Positions 12,281 to 25,299 of a DNA stretch of 64,000 nucleotides are shown piece by piece. A model generated the notes under the pieces. That model saw nothing but the letters and a program-made list of their open reading frames with translations. It did no database searches and had not been told where the DNA came from. The translations under genes and the position numbers were made by a program. How positions within the stretch are numbered: position 1 is the stretch's first letter; the number at the start of each line of letters is the position of its first letter. Source of the DNA: Hydractinia symbiolongicarpus (Eukaryota > Cnidaria > Hydrozoa > Anthoathecata > Hydractiniidae); contig NC_079876.1 of the NCBI RefSeq assembly GCF_029227915.1, forward strand, positions 24,056,001 to 24,120,000. The letters run 5' to 3'.

Positions 12281-13022
12281 TTAATTCGAACCGAACGGAA
12301 TAATTCTTTTAACTCCGAGAGAATATTATTTCAATCAAATACGTTTTGCATTTTGTACTGACAGTTAAGTTTAGCCATGTTTAGCCATATTTATTGCAAT
12401 TGTAAGGCTTGGAATTAATTATTTTTGCGGAACACATTTTTATGATTGCTGTTGTGCTGTAAACTATTAGTTTAAGAATAAGAAAAAAGAAGTTTCCTTA
12501 GCAAAATACTTTAAACAAGTGCTTTAAAATTTATGCTTGCGAATAAGCATTATAATGAGTATTAATACACCACACTCAGAACTATGCACATTCCTTAAAT
12601 GTGAGTCTCCTCCAATTTTATTTAACTGTTCTGCATTTTTCAAATTCTTAAATTCACACGATCCATCATGCTAGTTCTTAAGCACTCTAACTGTTTTTTA
12701 CTTTCTGTTTATCTACACTTTTCAGTTTATTATTGAATTTCATACCTGTAGATAATCGAGGTAGCAAGATACGACCGTATCTTGATATGATTGAATACGT
12801 TACACCTAAGGGCTGTTTTTGTGGACCAAAACTTAAGCAACTGTTAAAGAACTTGCAATGCTAAAAATTTGGAGGTTAAGCGACCAGGGCTGTTTAGTGT
12901 AGCAAATGTAAGGTGAATTTTTTTGTAAAATTTCAATGTCATCATTAATGCTTTTTGGCAAGCATGAGATTGCTATAAAAAATTTTTCTTTTTAACTGGC
13001 AACTGAAACTGAAATGATGGCA

Positions 13023-13100
13023 AACTTGTCCCCAGGGCTCTATTTCACTTTTTGTAATTGGAATATCAAAAAGTGAGAAAAATGCTCTGGGACGAAGTTG
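13023..13100. repeat. Fold-back MITE copy
   Basis: Ends AACTTGTCCCCAGGGCTC and GCTCTGGGACGAAGTTG are inverted. The inner arms TTTCACTTTTTG and CAAAAAGTGAGAAA extend the stem. It sits about 180 bases before the probable first coding exon of the zinc-finger gene. Confidence 0.75.
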
Positions 13101-13281
13101 AAAATGAGCATTACTCGAGGCAGCGCATCCTTGTTCTCACATTTCGAGGATCCGGATATCCGTCCCACCTCTGTTCTTATTCCATTTTGCCTGGAAAAAC
13201 GGCTTCATAGCAACTCATGGCGCCCCATACAATATTTTAGTAACGGAGCGCCGTTTTAGAGTAAATTTTAAAGATGAGAAA

Positions 13282-13297
13282 ATGGCGGCCGTAAAAG
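13282..13297 (+). CDS. Probable 16-nt first coding exon of the C2H2 zinc-finger gene
   Basis: ATGGCGGCCGTAAAAG is followed directly by the donor GTAAGA. It encodes MAAVK plus one base of the next codon. That phase fits an acceptor at 16665-16666 (GCTGAG), giving an uninterrupted frame into the zinc-finger exon. The ATGGCGG start context recurs at 59124 in this window. The 3.37-kb intron would hold the 1.29-kb transposon. The acceptor is weak in pyrimidines, so the link is an inference; without it translation would start at 16699. Confidence 0.45.
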
Positions 13298-14453
13298 GTA
13301 AGAAACAGATTTTTGACTGCTGTGTGTTTAGCTAGTATATAAGATACATTGCTCGAGTACAGGACGGTTTTTCATCATCCACAATGTTTGCATTTTGTTC
13401 AGACATGAATTAGATATAAAACTGTTGACAGTTTTTGTATCAATAAATTCACAACGGTTGGAAATTTTCTAGCTACACAAAACAGAAATGACTCATCTCT
13501 GGTGTATATATTTATGCTTTTTCAATTACTGTACACGGGACATTATTAATACATTAGTGGCATTGTATTTGCTTTCATTGTTTATTTTTTATTGTTCTTA
13601 CAGTAATGTACATACGCCTACTGTATGTACTTTATTTAGTTTAGTAGCTATATATATATATATAAATTTATTAAGTTGAGGGTGTTATTGATATAAATAT
13701 TTTCTAGAAAACTTTATGTCATTTCAATGTATTATCGGTATTTAGTCACCATCTTATTGTGAAGAATACAACGTTATTATTTAACATTCAAAAGGGACAT
13801 TTTCAAAGGAAAATCTTATATTCAGAACTAATTTCAAGTATTAATAACAAGAAAACCATCTTTAGGTGTCCACAGTATATATGTACGTGAAAAACAACTT
13901 TATCACACACAGGACATTTTTTGAAAAAAAACATGATTTTAAAGAATAGAATAGTTGATTAGTTTTTAAAAAGAGCCTAAAAACTGGTATATAATATTTG
14001 TTTTTTAAAACCTCTAATATGATCAAGTTTATTGTCAAGGACAGTAAATCCCTTTAAAAGCCAGTATATATGCTCTGGAATTTATATATTCTGTGCATTT
14101 AAAATTAAGATAACATTGTGTAAATTATTAATATCTCTGCAGAAGTGCAAAGAAAAGTGATAGTTAGATTTCTTGTATATTAAAACAGTCATAATGAAAA
14201 AGTTTAAACTTTTCCATGTGTCTTATTCCTAAGCTCATTTAGCGGTTGTCATGTTCTGGACATAATTTTTCACTGATGCAGACTTTGACCCCTCTTTTTT
14301 TAACTTTTTAACTTGCAAGGACTTTTACAGATTCATTGACTATTGATATGTTCAAAAATAAAGTTTGTTCTTTGAGTATTGAAACATTTTTTTTAATTTT
14401 CTCAATTTCTTCATGTCAATTGTGGTGGATCATATAGTGAATAAATATATCTA

Positions 14454-15743
14454 CAGGCCTTGCCATGAGTCGCGAGCAATTGCTCGCGCCCGCGTAGTGC
14501 TCGCGTAAATGCTCGTTACCCGAGCATTCTATTGCTCGCGTAAATATTAATATTTTGAGATAATTGTTCACGTTTTTCTTAAGAATTGATTGGTCTTTTA
14601 AGTGAAATTCCTGCACGAACGCTCAACCTGAAACTGAAAAGATATTTGGTGTGATTATTTTCCACCCATCGTGAAAAAGTTCATTCACCATTTTGTAAAA
14701 CGCTTGCGATACGGGCATTAAGGTTAATCTTTGTTGCGCATTCATTTTGCAGTAGAAAGTGGGGGACGTTTTAAATCATGAACCCCAAACACGATGATCG
14801 AGCGTCTACTGGTATAGTGACTCTCTCAAGCTTAACTTCCTTTTCTACATGTCCGAAATAGTATGCATTACTATACTGTCGTTTCCATAAATTTATTGTT
14901 TATTTTTCAGCAAATAGGAAAAAATATGCTTCGTTTTCAAATTAAAAAAAATCTTTATTTGCATGGTTTAAATAAAACTTCCAAATTCATTCGGAAAGTT
15001 CAGGTATACGTCAGGTACATAAAATTGATACAGAAAAAAAAATTATACCGCACGTGGGTTTCGTTTTTAAAATTGTTTGAAAACAGTTGCGGCATAAAGA
15101 AAATAATCCATTAAATTTGGACCTGCTATGGTTTCCAATTATTTCGTCAAATGAAGAAATTATGTACAATTAAATCCATGATAAATTGTCTGTTCTGCCT
15201 GTAAGTGCAGTTTTGCAGACTTGCGTCATCCGTGCTCGGTCGGCGTTCACCTCCGCATTAGTTAAGAACCGCATGGCTGGATTTCTTGTGTAAGACCTGG
15301 TTACCAACGACGAAGGGGCCAGGCAAAAGAGATTTATGTCTGCGTAGTTCTTTTAACTAAGTCAGGAGTCGGTTAATTAGCTAGGATGGACAGGTTGGCT
15401 ATAAATAGGCTTGCTCGTGGATTTCAAGGACCAGGACTATTTAATAGTTCTGAGATGTAAAAGTGTCCAACCAAGACGGAAATCTATCGGACGTTTTAAC
15501 CGACGAAAGTTCTAAACGAGCCACGGACATGTCCGACCAAACTGGAAATGTGGCAGGCATTTTAATCACACGCCTGAAACGATTTAGGTGTGTGCCAAGG
15601 CGCACGCCTCTCCTGAAAAAGATGCCCTGAGAGACTAAAAGTAAAGTTTTTTTAGCGAAAAATATGGCGAGCAAAATTGCTCGCGTGGACACTCACGCGA
15701 GCCATTAATTGCTCGGGAGGTTATTTGCTCATGGCAAGGCCTG
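14454..15743. mobile_element. Non-autonomous DNA transposon with terminal inverted repeats
   Basis: Perfect terminal inverted repeats CAGGCCTTGCCATGAG (14454-14469) and CTCATGGCAAGGCCTG (15728-15743) are flanked by the direct repeat ATCTA (14449-14453 and 15744-15748), a 5-bp target-site duplication. Inside both ends are GC-rich palindromic subterminal motifs built on GAGCAATTGCTCGCG. No transposase frame is seen. The CAG...CTG termini suggest a hAT-like element, but that assignment is tentative. Confidence 0.85.
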
Positions 15744-16435
15744 ATCTATAGTGTCTACTGTCCTTATTTCGTGATTATCTAAGCAAACAAACTCAGGGGA
15801 CAATCTGGAAACTTGGCCCTCTACATAACTTTATGGTTTCGATTATAAGCCATCTGTTAATAAGACTTCGAAATTGCCAGTAAACAAGCAGATATTTAAA
15901 CAGGATCGAAGAAAAATAAATCAGCTAATACGTCCTATTCATGTGATTTATGTCTCAATTCCATGATGTGTTTATTTCAATGTGACATCCACTGGAATGA
16001 ACCTAAAAATAAATTTGTAGCTTACAGGAACTTTGGTGAAGAGGGTTTACAGAAAGACCTTAGGAATTTATGATTATGATGACCTTGAAAGCATGTGGGA
16101 AATTGAATGAAAATGTTATTAAAACAGTGGCTGACAATCATCATCATTGTTAACCGTGGATGCAGAAAATTATATACAAGGCTAATTTCTTGACATAGTA
16201 ATCTTTTACCACGCTAAACATTAATACATATAATAAGGAAACATACTACAAAATAATCTTAGAAAACAAAATGGCAGAATAAGGTAGGTTATGTATTAAC
16301 AATACAAGTAGCTACACAACTCAAGTTGAAATTCAGCGGCTATACTGTGACACTATAAGAACACAGAGGGTACGCAAAAATACAAAAGAGATAAGACTAA
16401 AAAACCATGATGCAACGAATATGGCACCATTTTTA

Positions 16436-16482
16436 CCATCGTCATCATCATCGTCATTGTCATCATCATTTCATCATCATGT
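16436..16482 (+). repeat. CAT/TCG triplet microsatellite
   Basis: An imperfect run of TCATCATCG-type triplets. It lies in the inferred first intron of the zinc-finger gene and shows no coding context. Confidence 0.7.
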
Positions 16483-16666
16483 TTGCAAAAAATCCAACAA
16501 ACATAAATTCACAAAACTTAATGCTTGTTCCTGTCAAGTGTTTCCACTAAATTTTAGGCTCTTGTATTTAATTATGTATTATATATTATATTGTTTTATA
16601 GAAAATGGACACAACAGTGGCTAAGAATCTAAATATATCTCTTCCTAGGGCGTTAATTAAGCTGAG

Positions 16667-17967
16667 ATTTGAATGACACTTGTGAAGATAGAACAACAAT
16701 GCCATTAGATGAAATAGCAATGTCTTTAGATGAAACAACCATGTCTTCAGTTAAAACAGTTATTTCTGTGGATGGGAAAACCTCTTCCCCAGTTGAAACC
16801 ACCATGTCTTTAGATGGGAACACCCAGTCTTTAGGTAAAGAAGAGCTTCACTGCGATATATGCAAAAACAATTTCCACCGTATGTCTGAATTTAATCTTC
16901 ACCAGTGCTTAAATTCTGGTAAAACCACATGTCGTTGTGAAGAATGCGGAAAACTGTTTTGCAATCAATTTAATCTCAAAAGACATCAAGTAACACACAC
17001 GGGGAAGAAACCTTTTTGTTGTACCACTTGTGATAAAACTTTTGCGCAGTCATATAACTTGAAAAGACATCAGTTAACTCATACTAGCAACAAATACACA
17101 AAGCCATTTGTAAAAAACATTAAGATTGAAGTAAATATTATGTCAGATGAGGAAGGTGGTGATTTTTCGAAACATAATAAATCGCATAGTAGCTGTAATA
17201 AAAACCAAAAGGTCAAAAAGGAGAAGGCTGAAGTTGAGCACTCCGATGTGAAAGATAATCTAATTTACTGTGTTGGATGTGAGAAATACTTTACTGACCT
17301 ACTTTCACACCAATGCTTGTCTTCTTCCAAAAAACTATACCATTGTGATACATGCCAAAGGTCGTTTCAATGCAGCTCGAATTTAAAAAGACATCAACTT
17401 GTGCACACTGGAGAGAAATCTTACCGTTGTAATTTATGCGAGAAAACGTTTGCGCATGAGTACAACTTGAATCGTCATAAGTCAACGCACACTGGGGAGA
17501 AACCGTATTGTTGTGGAACATGTGGAAAGAGTTTTGCTCACCTTTATAATTTACAAAGACACGAGGATGTTCACGTTGTTACTGAGAAATCTTTTTGCAC
17601 TAAATGTGGTAAATCTTTTAAAACTTTGGCAAGATTAAAAACACACACGTGCTATCTCACCGAGGTGAATCCTACGCTCACTGCAACGTGTGGTGAAAAA
17701 ACGTTACACGTTTGTGATGTTTGCAATAAGTCCTTCTCACTTCCTCGCAACTTGCAGAGACATTATGTAACTCATACCGGTGAAAAGCCATACAGATGCG
17801 AAGTGTGTAACAAGACTTTTAGTTACTTGTTTAACATGGAAAGACATAAAACAATCCACACTGGAGTAAAACGGTTTTCCTGCGAGGTTTGTGGGAAATC
17901 TTTTTCGCAATCTTTTAACCTGAACAGACATGTTCAAGTTCACCGTCCCCAGCAAAAGGTAATTTGA
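16667..17967 (+). CDS. C2H2 zinc-finger protein, main exon
   Basis: A frame of about 430 residues. The first ATG in the exon is at 16699; the frame is open back to a splice-acceptor-like AG at 16665-16666. The N-terminus holds degenerate nine-residue repeats of the form SLDETTM. Eight canonical C2H2 fingers then follow in blocks of two, three and three, joined by TGEKPY-type linkers. They alternate with three shorter, C2HC-like fingers ending in HQC or HTC. Such proteins are usually sequence-specific nuclear DNA-binding factors. No KRAB, BTB or SET domain is seen. The codons for QQK are followed by GTAATT (17959), which could be a donor, so the stop at 17965 may be intronic and the true C-terminus spliced. 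Confidence 0.88.
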
Positions 17968-20900
17968 TTTATTTAAATTTTTCGCCGAACACTGTTTTGT
18001 TTATATCTCGCAACATCAAATAATAATCTTTTTTTCTTTTTTTTACGACTAGTATACTCCTGTGAGTTTTTCTTTTTTAAAAAAAGTATTGCGGGGCCTT
18101 TTCTAATACACTGGATCTGCATCTGATAAATGCTCATTTCACTGGATCCAAAAACCTGTAGTTTTATGTTGTTATGATACCGTTGTTGTTGTTTTTGCAC
18201 CACATCCATTTAAAAAAGCTTGCATAACACCATAATTTTGAATCCCTAATATTTTTTTGAAGAACATGTGAAGTGGTGAAACGTTCAGAATATATTTCAG
18301 ATTTTATAAATAATGTCGAAGAAAATTGAATAAATTTCCTCGTTTGTATCATCTGCAATAGTAAGGTAAACACACCTCAGAATGCTGTATATCTTCTAGC
18401 ATAAGCATGACATAAGTTAACAAAAGAGTATGTACAACAATAATATACAAATATATATAACCGAAATTACATTGCGGGTGCTTCGCGCCATAACATGATT
18501 CGTCTCATTTTAACCGAGTGCCAGTCCTCTCTTCCTCTGTTTAAAGCGACTTAGGTTGATTTATAGACCAGTTCTCAAAACATTTGGCCTTGCCTAATAA
18601 TATTCTCGTTATAAATCTTCGTCAAAAGAAGGGTCTTGGTCCAGACTAAGAACCTCTTTTCAGTTTTTCTGTGATTGGTACAATTTTTAAGAAATCTAGC
18701 AAAGTTGCATATTTTGCCAAAATAGCCGAAAAGTGATTTTATGTTTGTCTTTGACCTGTCTTGCTTTGAAACTCTACCTGACTAATCTCTGAGCTAGACG
18801 ACGACTGATAAACGACTGACAATAACTTACTGCCTCCTCCTGACCAATTATTTTCATATCTTCTGTTTCCTTGATGATAAAACTTTTACTTTAAATTTTT
18901 TTTATTTAAAAACTTCTCGCGAGAATTAATTTTCGCGATTTCGCGAATCTAAATTTTGCAATATTTTAGATTTCGCTTTATTTTTATTTCCCCAGTTCAA
19001 TAAATTTCGCAACACCTGTGGGTAGGAAGTTATCATCACTTCTAATGTTGACACAATGTCAGCTTTCATAATTATAGTCGTTCACAAAGTGCAGACGGGG
19101 TCAAAAATTCGCTGGAACAAGATTTGCCAAATGGCGACAGTGGCAAGCATTTCGCAAAAAGCTCAAAAATGTAATTTCCACAAAAATTTATATCATTCAG
19201 ATATTTTGTTTTCTTTTATTTTTTTAAGAACGTGACATGATTCTGAGAAGGCTTTATGTTTTGTTTTGTGACTTATGAGGTGGAAGACTTATACTTCATC
19301 TCTGATAAGCTTGTAGTTGGAAAAAGAAATTCCGGACTTCAGGCTCCAGGTTGGTAGGGTTGGATTTTAAAAAACAAAAACTTTTTAGCATTCGCCCCTG
19401 GTAATTTAAACATTTGCTTTTTGTTGAATCCAATTTTTTATTATCAGACACTTTGACCTATACTTTCACAAAATTTTCATATCGTATATATATATATATT
19501 ATATCTCTACAATTTCAGTTACTTGTATATTTTATATTTATATATTATATATATTTTTTATTTAAATAAAGTGTAATTAAACAACTTGTGTTTGATTAAA
19601 AAACAAACTATTCGAAATCTAGTTAAAATTGTCCACACATGATTTCCCGTACAGCAAGTGGTATCCATAAAGTAAATGCACACTTAGAGGAAGGGGCTCA
19701 GACTAACAGAAGCATACAAGGGGGGAGGGAATACACTCTGATCATCTATAATTCTTTTTTATATATTTTGATGTTTTGAAATCGTCTCTGTTAATTCTGT
19801 TAAGATCTGTATTAGAAATTTATAAAATTACTTCACTTACTGCAGAATCGTAGTAGGTAATATTCCCACAGTAGACAGTGGCAACAAGATGTTTATATAG
19901 AATGAGTTGTTTTTGCAGGTGTTTAGGAAAACCTAATTTCACAATACAAAAGGATCGGCTAACTTTTCAGACCGTTTTAAATATTTTTTTTTAAGTCGTG
20001 AATATGTGCGTATGTACGCTAAGGAAGGATGAAGCAAAAGCGTTGAGGGGAAGGAGATCGGAAAATAAGCAATTTGGTGGGTACGTCCTTGTGTTATGGA
20101 TGCCCTGCAATTTACAATGTGGCCACAAAACGCTTAATCAATTTTATCAAGTCTATGACTGGCTTTTGTAGTGAAATGTATCCAAATCGATTCAGGAGAA
20201 AAATTACTTTAGTTAAGGTCATTGAAGGGGGCGCTCAAAATTTTTGTAAAATGTGAATTTTACAAAACATGTTATATATGTTATAATATCTTCGAAACAG
20301 CCGAGACCGAATAGGGTTATAAAGCAATGATTCTTGCCATCTTCACTGCTACATTTTTAATTTTTAGCGCACAACAAATGTCGCATATTTGTTATCAAAT
20401 TAGTTATTTTTTGTAATGCTGACCCAGTTAATTTTATAAAGGCCATGGTTATTAAAAAGCGAGAATGGGAAATTGGTTTGGTTGCTGCCGAAAAGTTTGA
20501 CTGTTTATTGTAAAACGAATATGTTTCTTCAGTGTTGGACAAAAATAGCTGAAGAAACAAAAAGACAAGTATGAAACATTTGAACGTCATCATTATTAAA
20601 AAAAAAAAGATTTATTATAGCAAGTTTCCACGTTTTGTTAAAAAAAATGAAAGATATTGATCACTCAAGCAACTTTTGACACTGGTCATTTGGTTTTATT
20701 TAGGGGGGCGTTTAATAAACATTTTGTTTTATAGGGGGCGTTTATAAGAGGGGGTGTTTATTAGAGAATTAACGATACATCAGTTTTTAATTTGATGTTC
20801 TGAAAGGGCAATTTTATTGATCATATTGCGATTCCAAACAAACTGTTTCCTTAAAATAAAATTTGTGGAATGTTGGGCGTAAAGTGGTCGCGGCCTCTTT

Positions 20901-21555
20901 GACTTAGCATTGAAGATTGCTGACATGCATATAAGTGCTGTAAGATGTTGTATTAGTAATAGAGGTTGTTATTATATGTATGTTCGTTACTCGTTGGTTA
21001 CTATGGTGTTGCTATGGAGATATATGAGTTAGTACGAGAAAACCATGCATGCTTCAGTTCATTTTCGGCTTATAAGAAATCAGCAACGCAGCGTTCGATT
21101 TGGTCCTAGCTGTTTAAGTTATTGAGTCTTGAGTTATTCACAAGAAACGTCTAGAAAGATTTCTATGTTTAAATTTAAGAATTAGAACATCCAACAATGT
21201 ATATCAGATCAGTCTTACCTGACTTATTGTTCTAAAAGTTGATAAGAGTTTTATCTGAGTCACGAAAATACATGCATATCAACAGAATAAAAATTATACG
21301 TATTTAAATTTGTGTGAAGCTAAAAGTGTATGTATGGATCAAAAAAATGTTATACTCATCATTTGTGAGGGATTACAAAGTGTGACACGGGAAATTACAA
21401 AGTGAGATGGGATTACAAGGTGGTACATTACAGGTGCTGCGCCAAACAACGGTTTCATACTTTCATAGCAGTGTATCATGAAAGAAAAATATGTTCTGCT
21501 TTAAAAAGGATACTAATAGGAATTTCATGGTTTGTGCTCTTTTTATATTCACATC
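17968..21555. other. Spacer without recognised genes
   Basis: AT-rich sequence with TATATA tracts near 19.49-19.56 kb and small direct repeats of GGGGGCGTTTATA near 20.7 kb. No exon with domain similarity was seen on either strand. Confidence 0.5.
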
Positions 21556-22090
21556 ATACCCTATTCACACCTAAAGTTAAAACATGTTTTTATTGTGGTT
21601 AAATATAACCATCTTTTATGTGTATCCATCCATACCACAGTAAAACCTGTTTAATGAGATAAGTTTTTTAATAAATCTAGCTTTAATGTTTTATCTAATG
21701 CCGTGTTTAACCATAAACAAAAAAAATGGCGGATCGCTGGCGTACACTTGTGCAGCACGAGAAAGTTGTTTACACATAAGAAGATAAATGAAGCAAAAAA
21801 TGAAGAATTAAATGTAATTGAACTCATATTCGAATTAAGTTGTTATTCCAGAAAAAAATCTTTTAGTGTATTTTACGCTGGTCCAACTATAATAGTGGTT
21901 TTTGCTCTATAAAAAGTAGCTAGCTATACATTTATGTTAAAAAAAGGTTGCTTAAACGCAAAATGATCTTATTGAGTGTGTTTTGAGCTTTAGGTGTGAA
22001 TGGTACATGTAAAAACCGGGGTTTAATGAAAACCAGTTTATGTAAAACCAGTTTAAATTAAACCAGTTTTGTTAGGTGTGAATGGGGTAT
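21556..22090. mobile_element. MITE with 19-bp terminal inverted repeats
   Basis: The left end ATACCCTATTCACACCTAA (21556-21574) is the reverse complement, with one mismatch, of the right end (22072-22090). Subterminal copies of AAACCAGTTT and a second inverted GGTGTGAATGG near 21.99 kb add structure. The 535-bp body has no transposase frame. A target-site duplication could not be settled by eye. Confidence 0.7.
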
Positions 22091-23493
22091 TATTACTATA
22101 CAAAACAGAGAGTTTCAACGGTACTCTGTTTTATTTTGTCAATGGAAAATGTATACCTTGTTTCAAAAATATTTATGGACAACCTGGTTGATGTAAACCA
22201 TTCTACCATATTGGAGAGTTCAATATTCGCTGTGTAAAATAGTGTTTTTATATCTTCATGCGCAAAAAAAGATGGGTATTTTCTTTGAATAAAATTAAAT
22301 ATAAACTTTGTGTACATCATTCACGTATATGAAGGAGAATAAAAGTGATTCTATTATTAAACCTGTGGAACTCCACAAATAACTGTTTTGTCATTTGTTG
22401 TATTTGCTTAATTTGTTCTTCCTTTGTCTATGATGAGAAATGTTTCCTTTTCTGTTACATAAATATCGATACCGTAATTTTTAATTTTCTCTAGTAGAAT
22501 GTTATTATCTAGCTACAGTGTCAAACGCATTGCTTAGATCAATAAAAAATTCCTAGCATATATTTATTTTTATCAAATGATTTCATCAAATATTTCATGA
22601 ACTAATAGAAAAAGGCAAGAAAAATTTGGGACGAAGTTATAAGGTCTATATATATCAATGCAGTATTTGCATTTTTAATAACATCATGATGAATGTTTTT
22701 CGCGTCTTTTTATACGTTAAAAGCTACAAATGTAAAAAGTTTCATTGCATAATTTCATTTTCAACAAAAAATACCCTTTTTTACACTAAACTGCATGTCC
22801 ATTTTCAACTTAAACAGTGTTACAAGAAATCGCGATATAAAAATATATACAACTTTTATTACACAAGTGGGGAAGAGTTACAATGAAAATACAGCACAAA
22901 AGTACCAGAAGAAAAATAGATGGTGTCACGCCAGTATAAAATACATAAATTAAATGGCATAAAAAACATATTAGATATAGAATTTTTGTAATAAGTTAAT
23001 TATAGAAAAACTGAAGGACGTAGAGGCAGTACCGCAAACAATTCGGGTTTGGACCACCTAATATGAAGCCTTCTTTTATTCTAAGAGCGTATTTTGTCGA
23101 TGGCAGAATCTATAACCGAAAAGTGGAAGAATTTCTACAGTTCCATGACGAATTTGAATGTTCGTAAATGTGAAATTCACCCTTGAGATACTCAGAAATT
23201 CTTGTTGAAGCATTACAACTTCTGCAAACAAATTTGTAAACGACAGAAGAGGACAATATTTTTATTTGCACTGACTATAAAGGAAGTGAAAACTAACTTG
23301 TATTTTTGTAAAGGGTGTATTTCTTATAGACGCCTTTAACGAAAATTGTAAAACATAAAACTGGAAGTATAATATTTGTTAAAAATAATTTTAAATAAAC
23401 AGTTCGAAACATATACTATGACATAAAAAAGTTGTATTTTTTTGTTAAAAATGAAATTTAATCAACTTTGCCTGTTACGGACAGACAGACACA

Positions 23494-23514
23494 CTCTTTG
23501 TCTTATTATATAGA
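23494..23514 (-). repeat. Helitron-like 5' terminus (tentative)
   Basis: Read on the minus strand from 23514 the sequence begins TCTATATAATAAGAC and continues into a GTGTGTCTGTCTGTCCG segment. A closely similar start, TCTATATAATAATACG followed by GTGTCTCTGTGACAG, occurs on the plus strand at 60470. A shared TC-initial end of this kind fits Helitron-type elements, but no 3' hairpin or CTRR end was located. Confidence 0.3.
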
Positions 23515-24230
23515 TTTTCCATAAGGGTCACATTTATAATTTACGAAATACACATGTGTAATAAAAGTTATATATGTATCGCGATGTCTTGTAAAACTTT
23601 TCAAGTTGAAAATGGGCTCAGAAGGAGTTGAAACATGTATTTTAATATAAGATACTTATCTCTCTGATTTGTATTAGAAGTTTGGGAAATATATGTTATT
23701 GTACATGCCAAGTGATCATTAATAAAACAATTGTTTTTCTTTTTATTAACTTGTACTGCAATGATAATGCCATTTTAATTAAGCACATGATTTTATTAAC
23801 CTCTCTTCGTATAAGTAGGATTGCTTGAAACAGGAAACTGTTGTGGCATGTTCGTTAAGATTGTTGATTATGTTGAAACACTATTAAATGATGTCAATTC
23901 TATGTTGCACAAATAGTGTATTATTTATTTATTTATTTACGTTATCTGTGATGTAAACTTCCGTAAGATGCTGGTGTTGTTCTTGAATATCGAAAGTATT
24001 ATCGTAGAATGTCTTTCAATCTTTTATAAAGTTTTTTTTCAACAAGAAAAATACCAACTATACTCCATTATTACTACCCGAACTGTGTGTTCGAAATAGC
24101 TGTATTCCCGCTCCTCGCAAAGTAATATATTGTGTCGACCAGCGAGCTCATAAAGAAACAACGGCTTAACGACTGGTCTCTATATTAACAATACCTGCTG
24201 TCTACCTGTTTCTTTATAATTGTGTTACAG

Positions 24231-24291
24231 GAAAAAAACCAGAAAAAGTACGGTAAAATAAAATGTGTCAGTTCAGCAGTAGCTATGGTTG
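24231..24291 (+). other. Isolated exon-like segment
   Basis: A 61-nt open segment sits between a good acceptor (TTTATAATTGTGTTACAG) and a donor (GGTAAGC). Its phase would fit either as a 3' exon of the zinc-finger gene (phase 0 in) or as a 5' exon of the MPV17L2-like gene (phase 1 out). The encoded peptide has no recognisable domain. Confidence 0.25.
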
Positions 24292-25299
24292 GTAAGCTTT
24301 TTTTTTTAAGGTTTAGAAAAAAAAGGTTTTGGTGTCTTACAAATCGAAAACACGATAAGAAGTTTGAACTGGGTGCAATGTCTTCTCAATCCTCGTTCCC
24401 CGGGCTCTTTTGTGTTTACTCTATCTTCTTGTCATCAATAAAAATTTAAGAAGATCTTAGAGTTGTACTATTGCTGGATTTCTATCTAAATTCTCTCGTT
24501 ATGATAAATTTAGCGTAGAAATTAAAAATATCATTTCCCGCCCTTTAAGAACTATGAAATTGGCAAAACGCGCTTTTCCCGCGCTTTTATAAATTAAGTG
24601 TTTCTTACTATGGGCAGTAATAATTGGCTGCGGGGATTGTTTTAAAATCACGTCTTGGATATCACTTTTATTACACTAAAGCTATTATATTTTAAAATTT
24701 TAGATTCTAGCGGGTTTTATATATAACAAGCATAATTTTATTTACATAATAAGTCACACAGCCATTTTGAAATCAATATATAACAGCTTTTTATAAAAAA
24801 AATAAGACTTTTAAAACACTTAATAGTGCGCGTAGTGAGAAAAACTCAATTTGAAAAAGAGCGGAAAAAACACTTTTTAAGATAGTGTAACACAAGAAAC
24901 GCGGGGAATGATATTTTTCTTTTTGTGAACATATAAAGCCTAAACAGATCACAACCTAATACTGCGATAAAGATGGTAGTATTTTCTAGACGAACTTTAT
25001 GGGGTTGTGCCATAACGTCACCTGAGACATCTTCAATAACGCCAGCAACACCCGCTAACTCCCTTAACAACAATATATTTATGTGAATAATAAAAATAAA
25101 ATAGTTTACATGTTATATTGTCATAAAATTTGTGTTTAAATTAATCCTGTTAATTACTTATTCTGAGACAAGAATTTTTCTCAAATAATATTAAACTTTA
25201 TTAAAGAGAGGAACATAGAACGTAATTTTTTGTCATAGTTTGGTAATTTTCCATTATATCATTTTTTAATTTTTAGTGATTTATAATATTTATAGTTTA

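Larger units (their letters stand above)
10332..13281. other. Gene-poor spacer upstream of the pseudoprotease
   Basis: No convincing exon was seen on either strand. The stretch should hold the promoter and any 5' untranslated exon of the minus-strand pseudoprotease gene, plus a palindromic repeat near 12.1 kb and a fold-back element at 13.0 kb. Short open frames lack domains and codon structure. Confidence 0.5.
22091..25276. other. Spacer without a recognised gene
   Basis: AT-rich. It holds a possible Helitron-like terminus (23494-23514, minus), part of a fold-back element end at about 24392 (TCCTCGTTCCCCGGGCTC) and one isolated exon-like segment at 24231-24291. Nothing else could be supported. 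Confidence 0.45.

Noticed and set aside
14863-15114. 83-codon plus-strand frame inside the 1.29-kb transposon
   Set aside because: Lys-rich by base composition, no domain, and within a non-autonomous element; the transposase would be far longer.
15441-15692. 83-codon minus-strand frame at the right end of the same transposon
   Set aside because: It runs through the palindromic subterminal repeats and shows repeat-derived words only.
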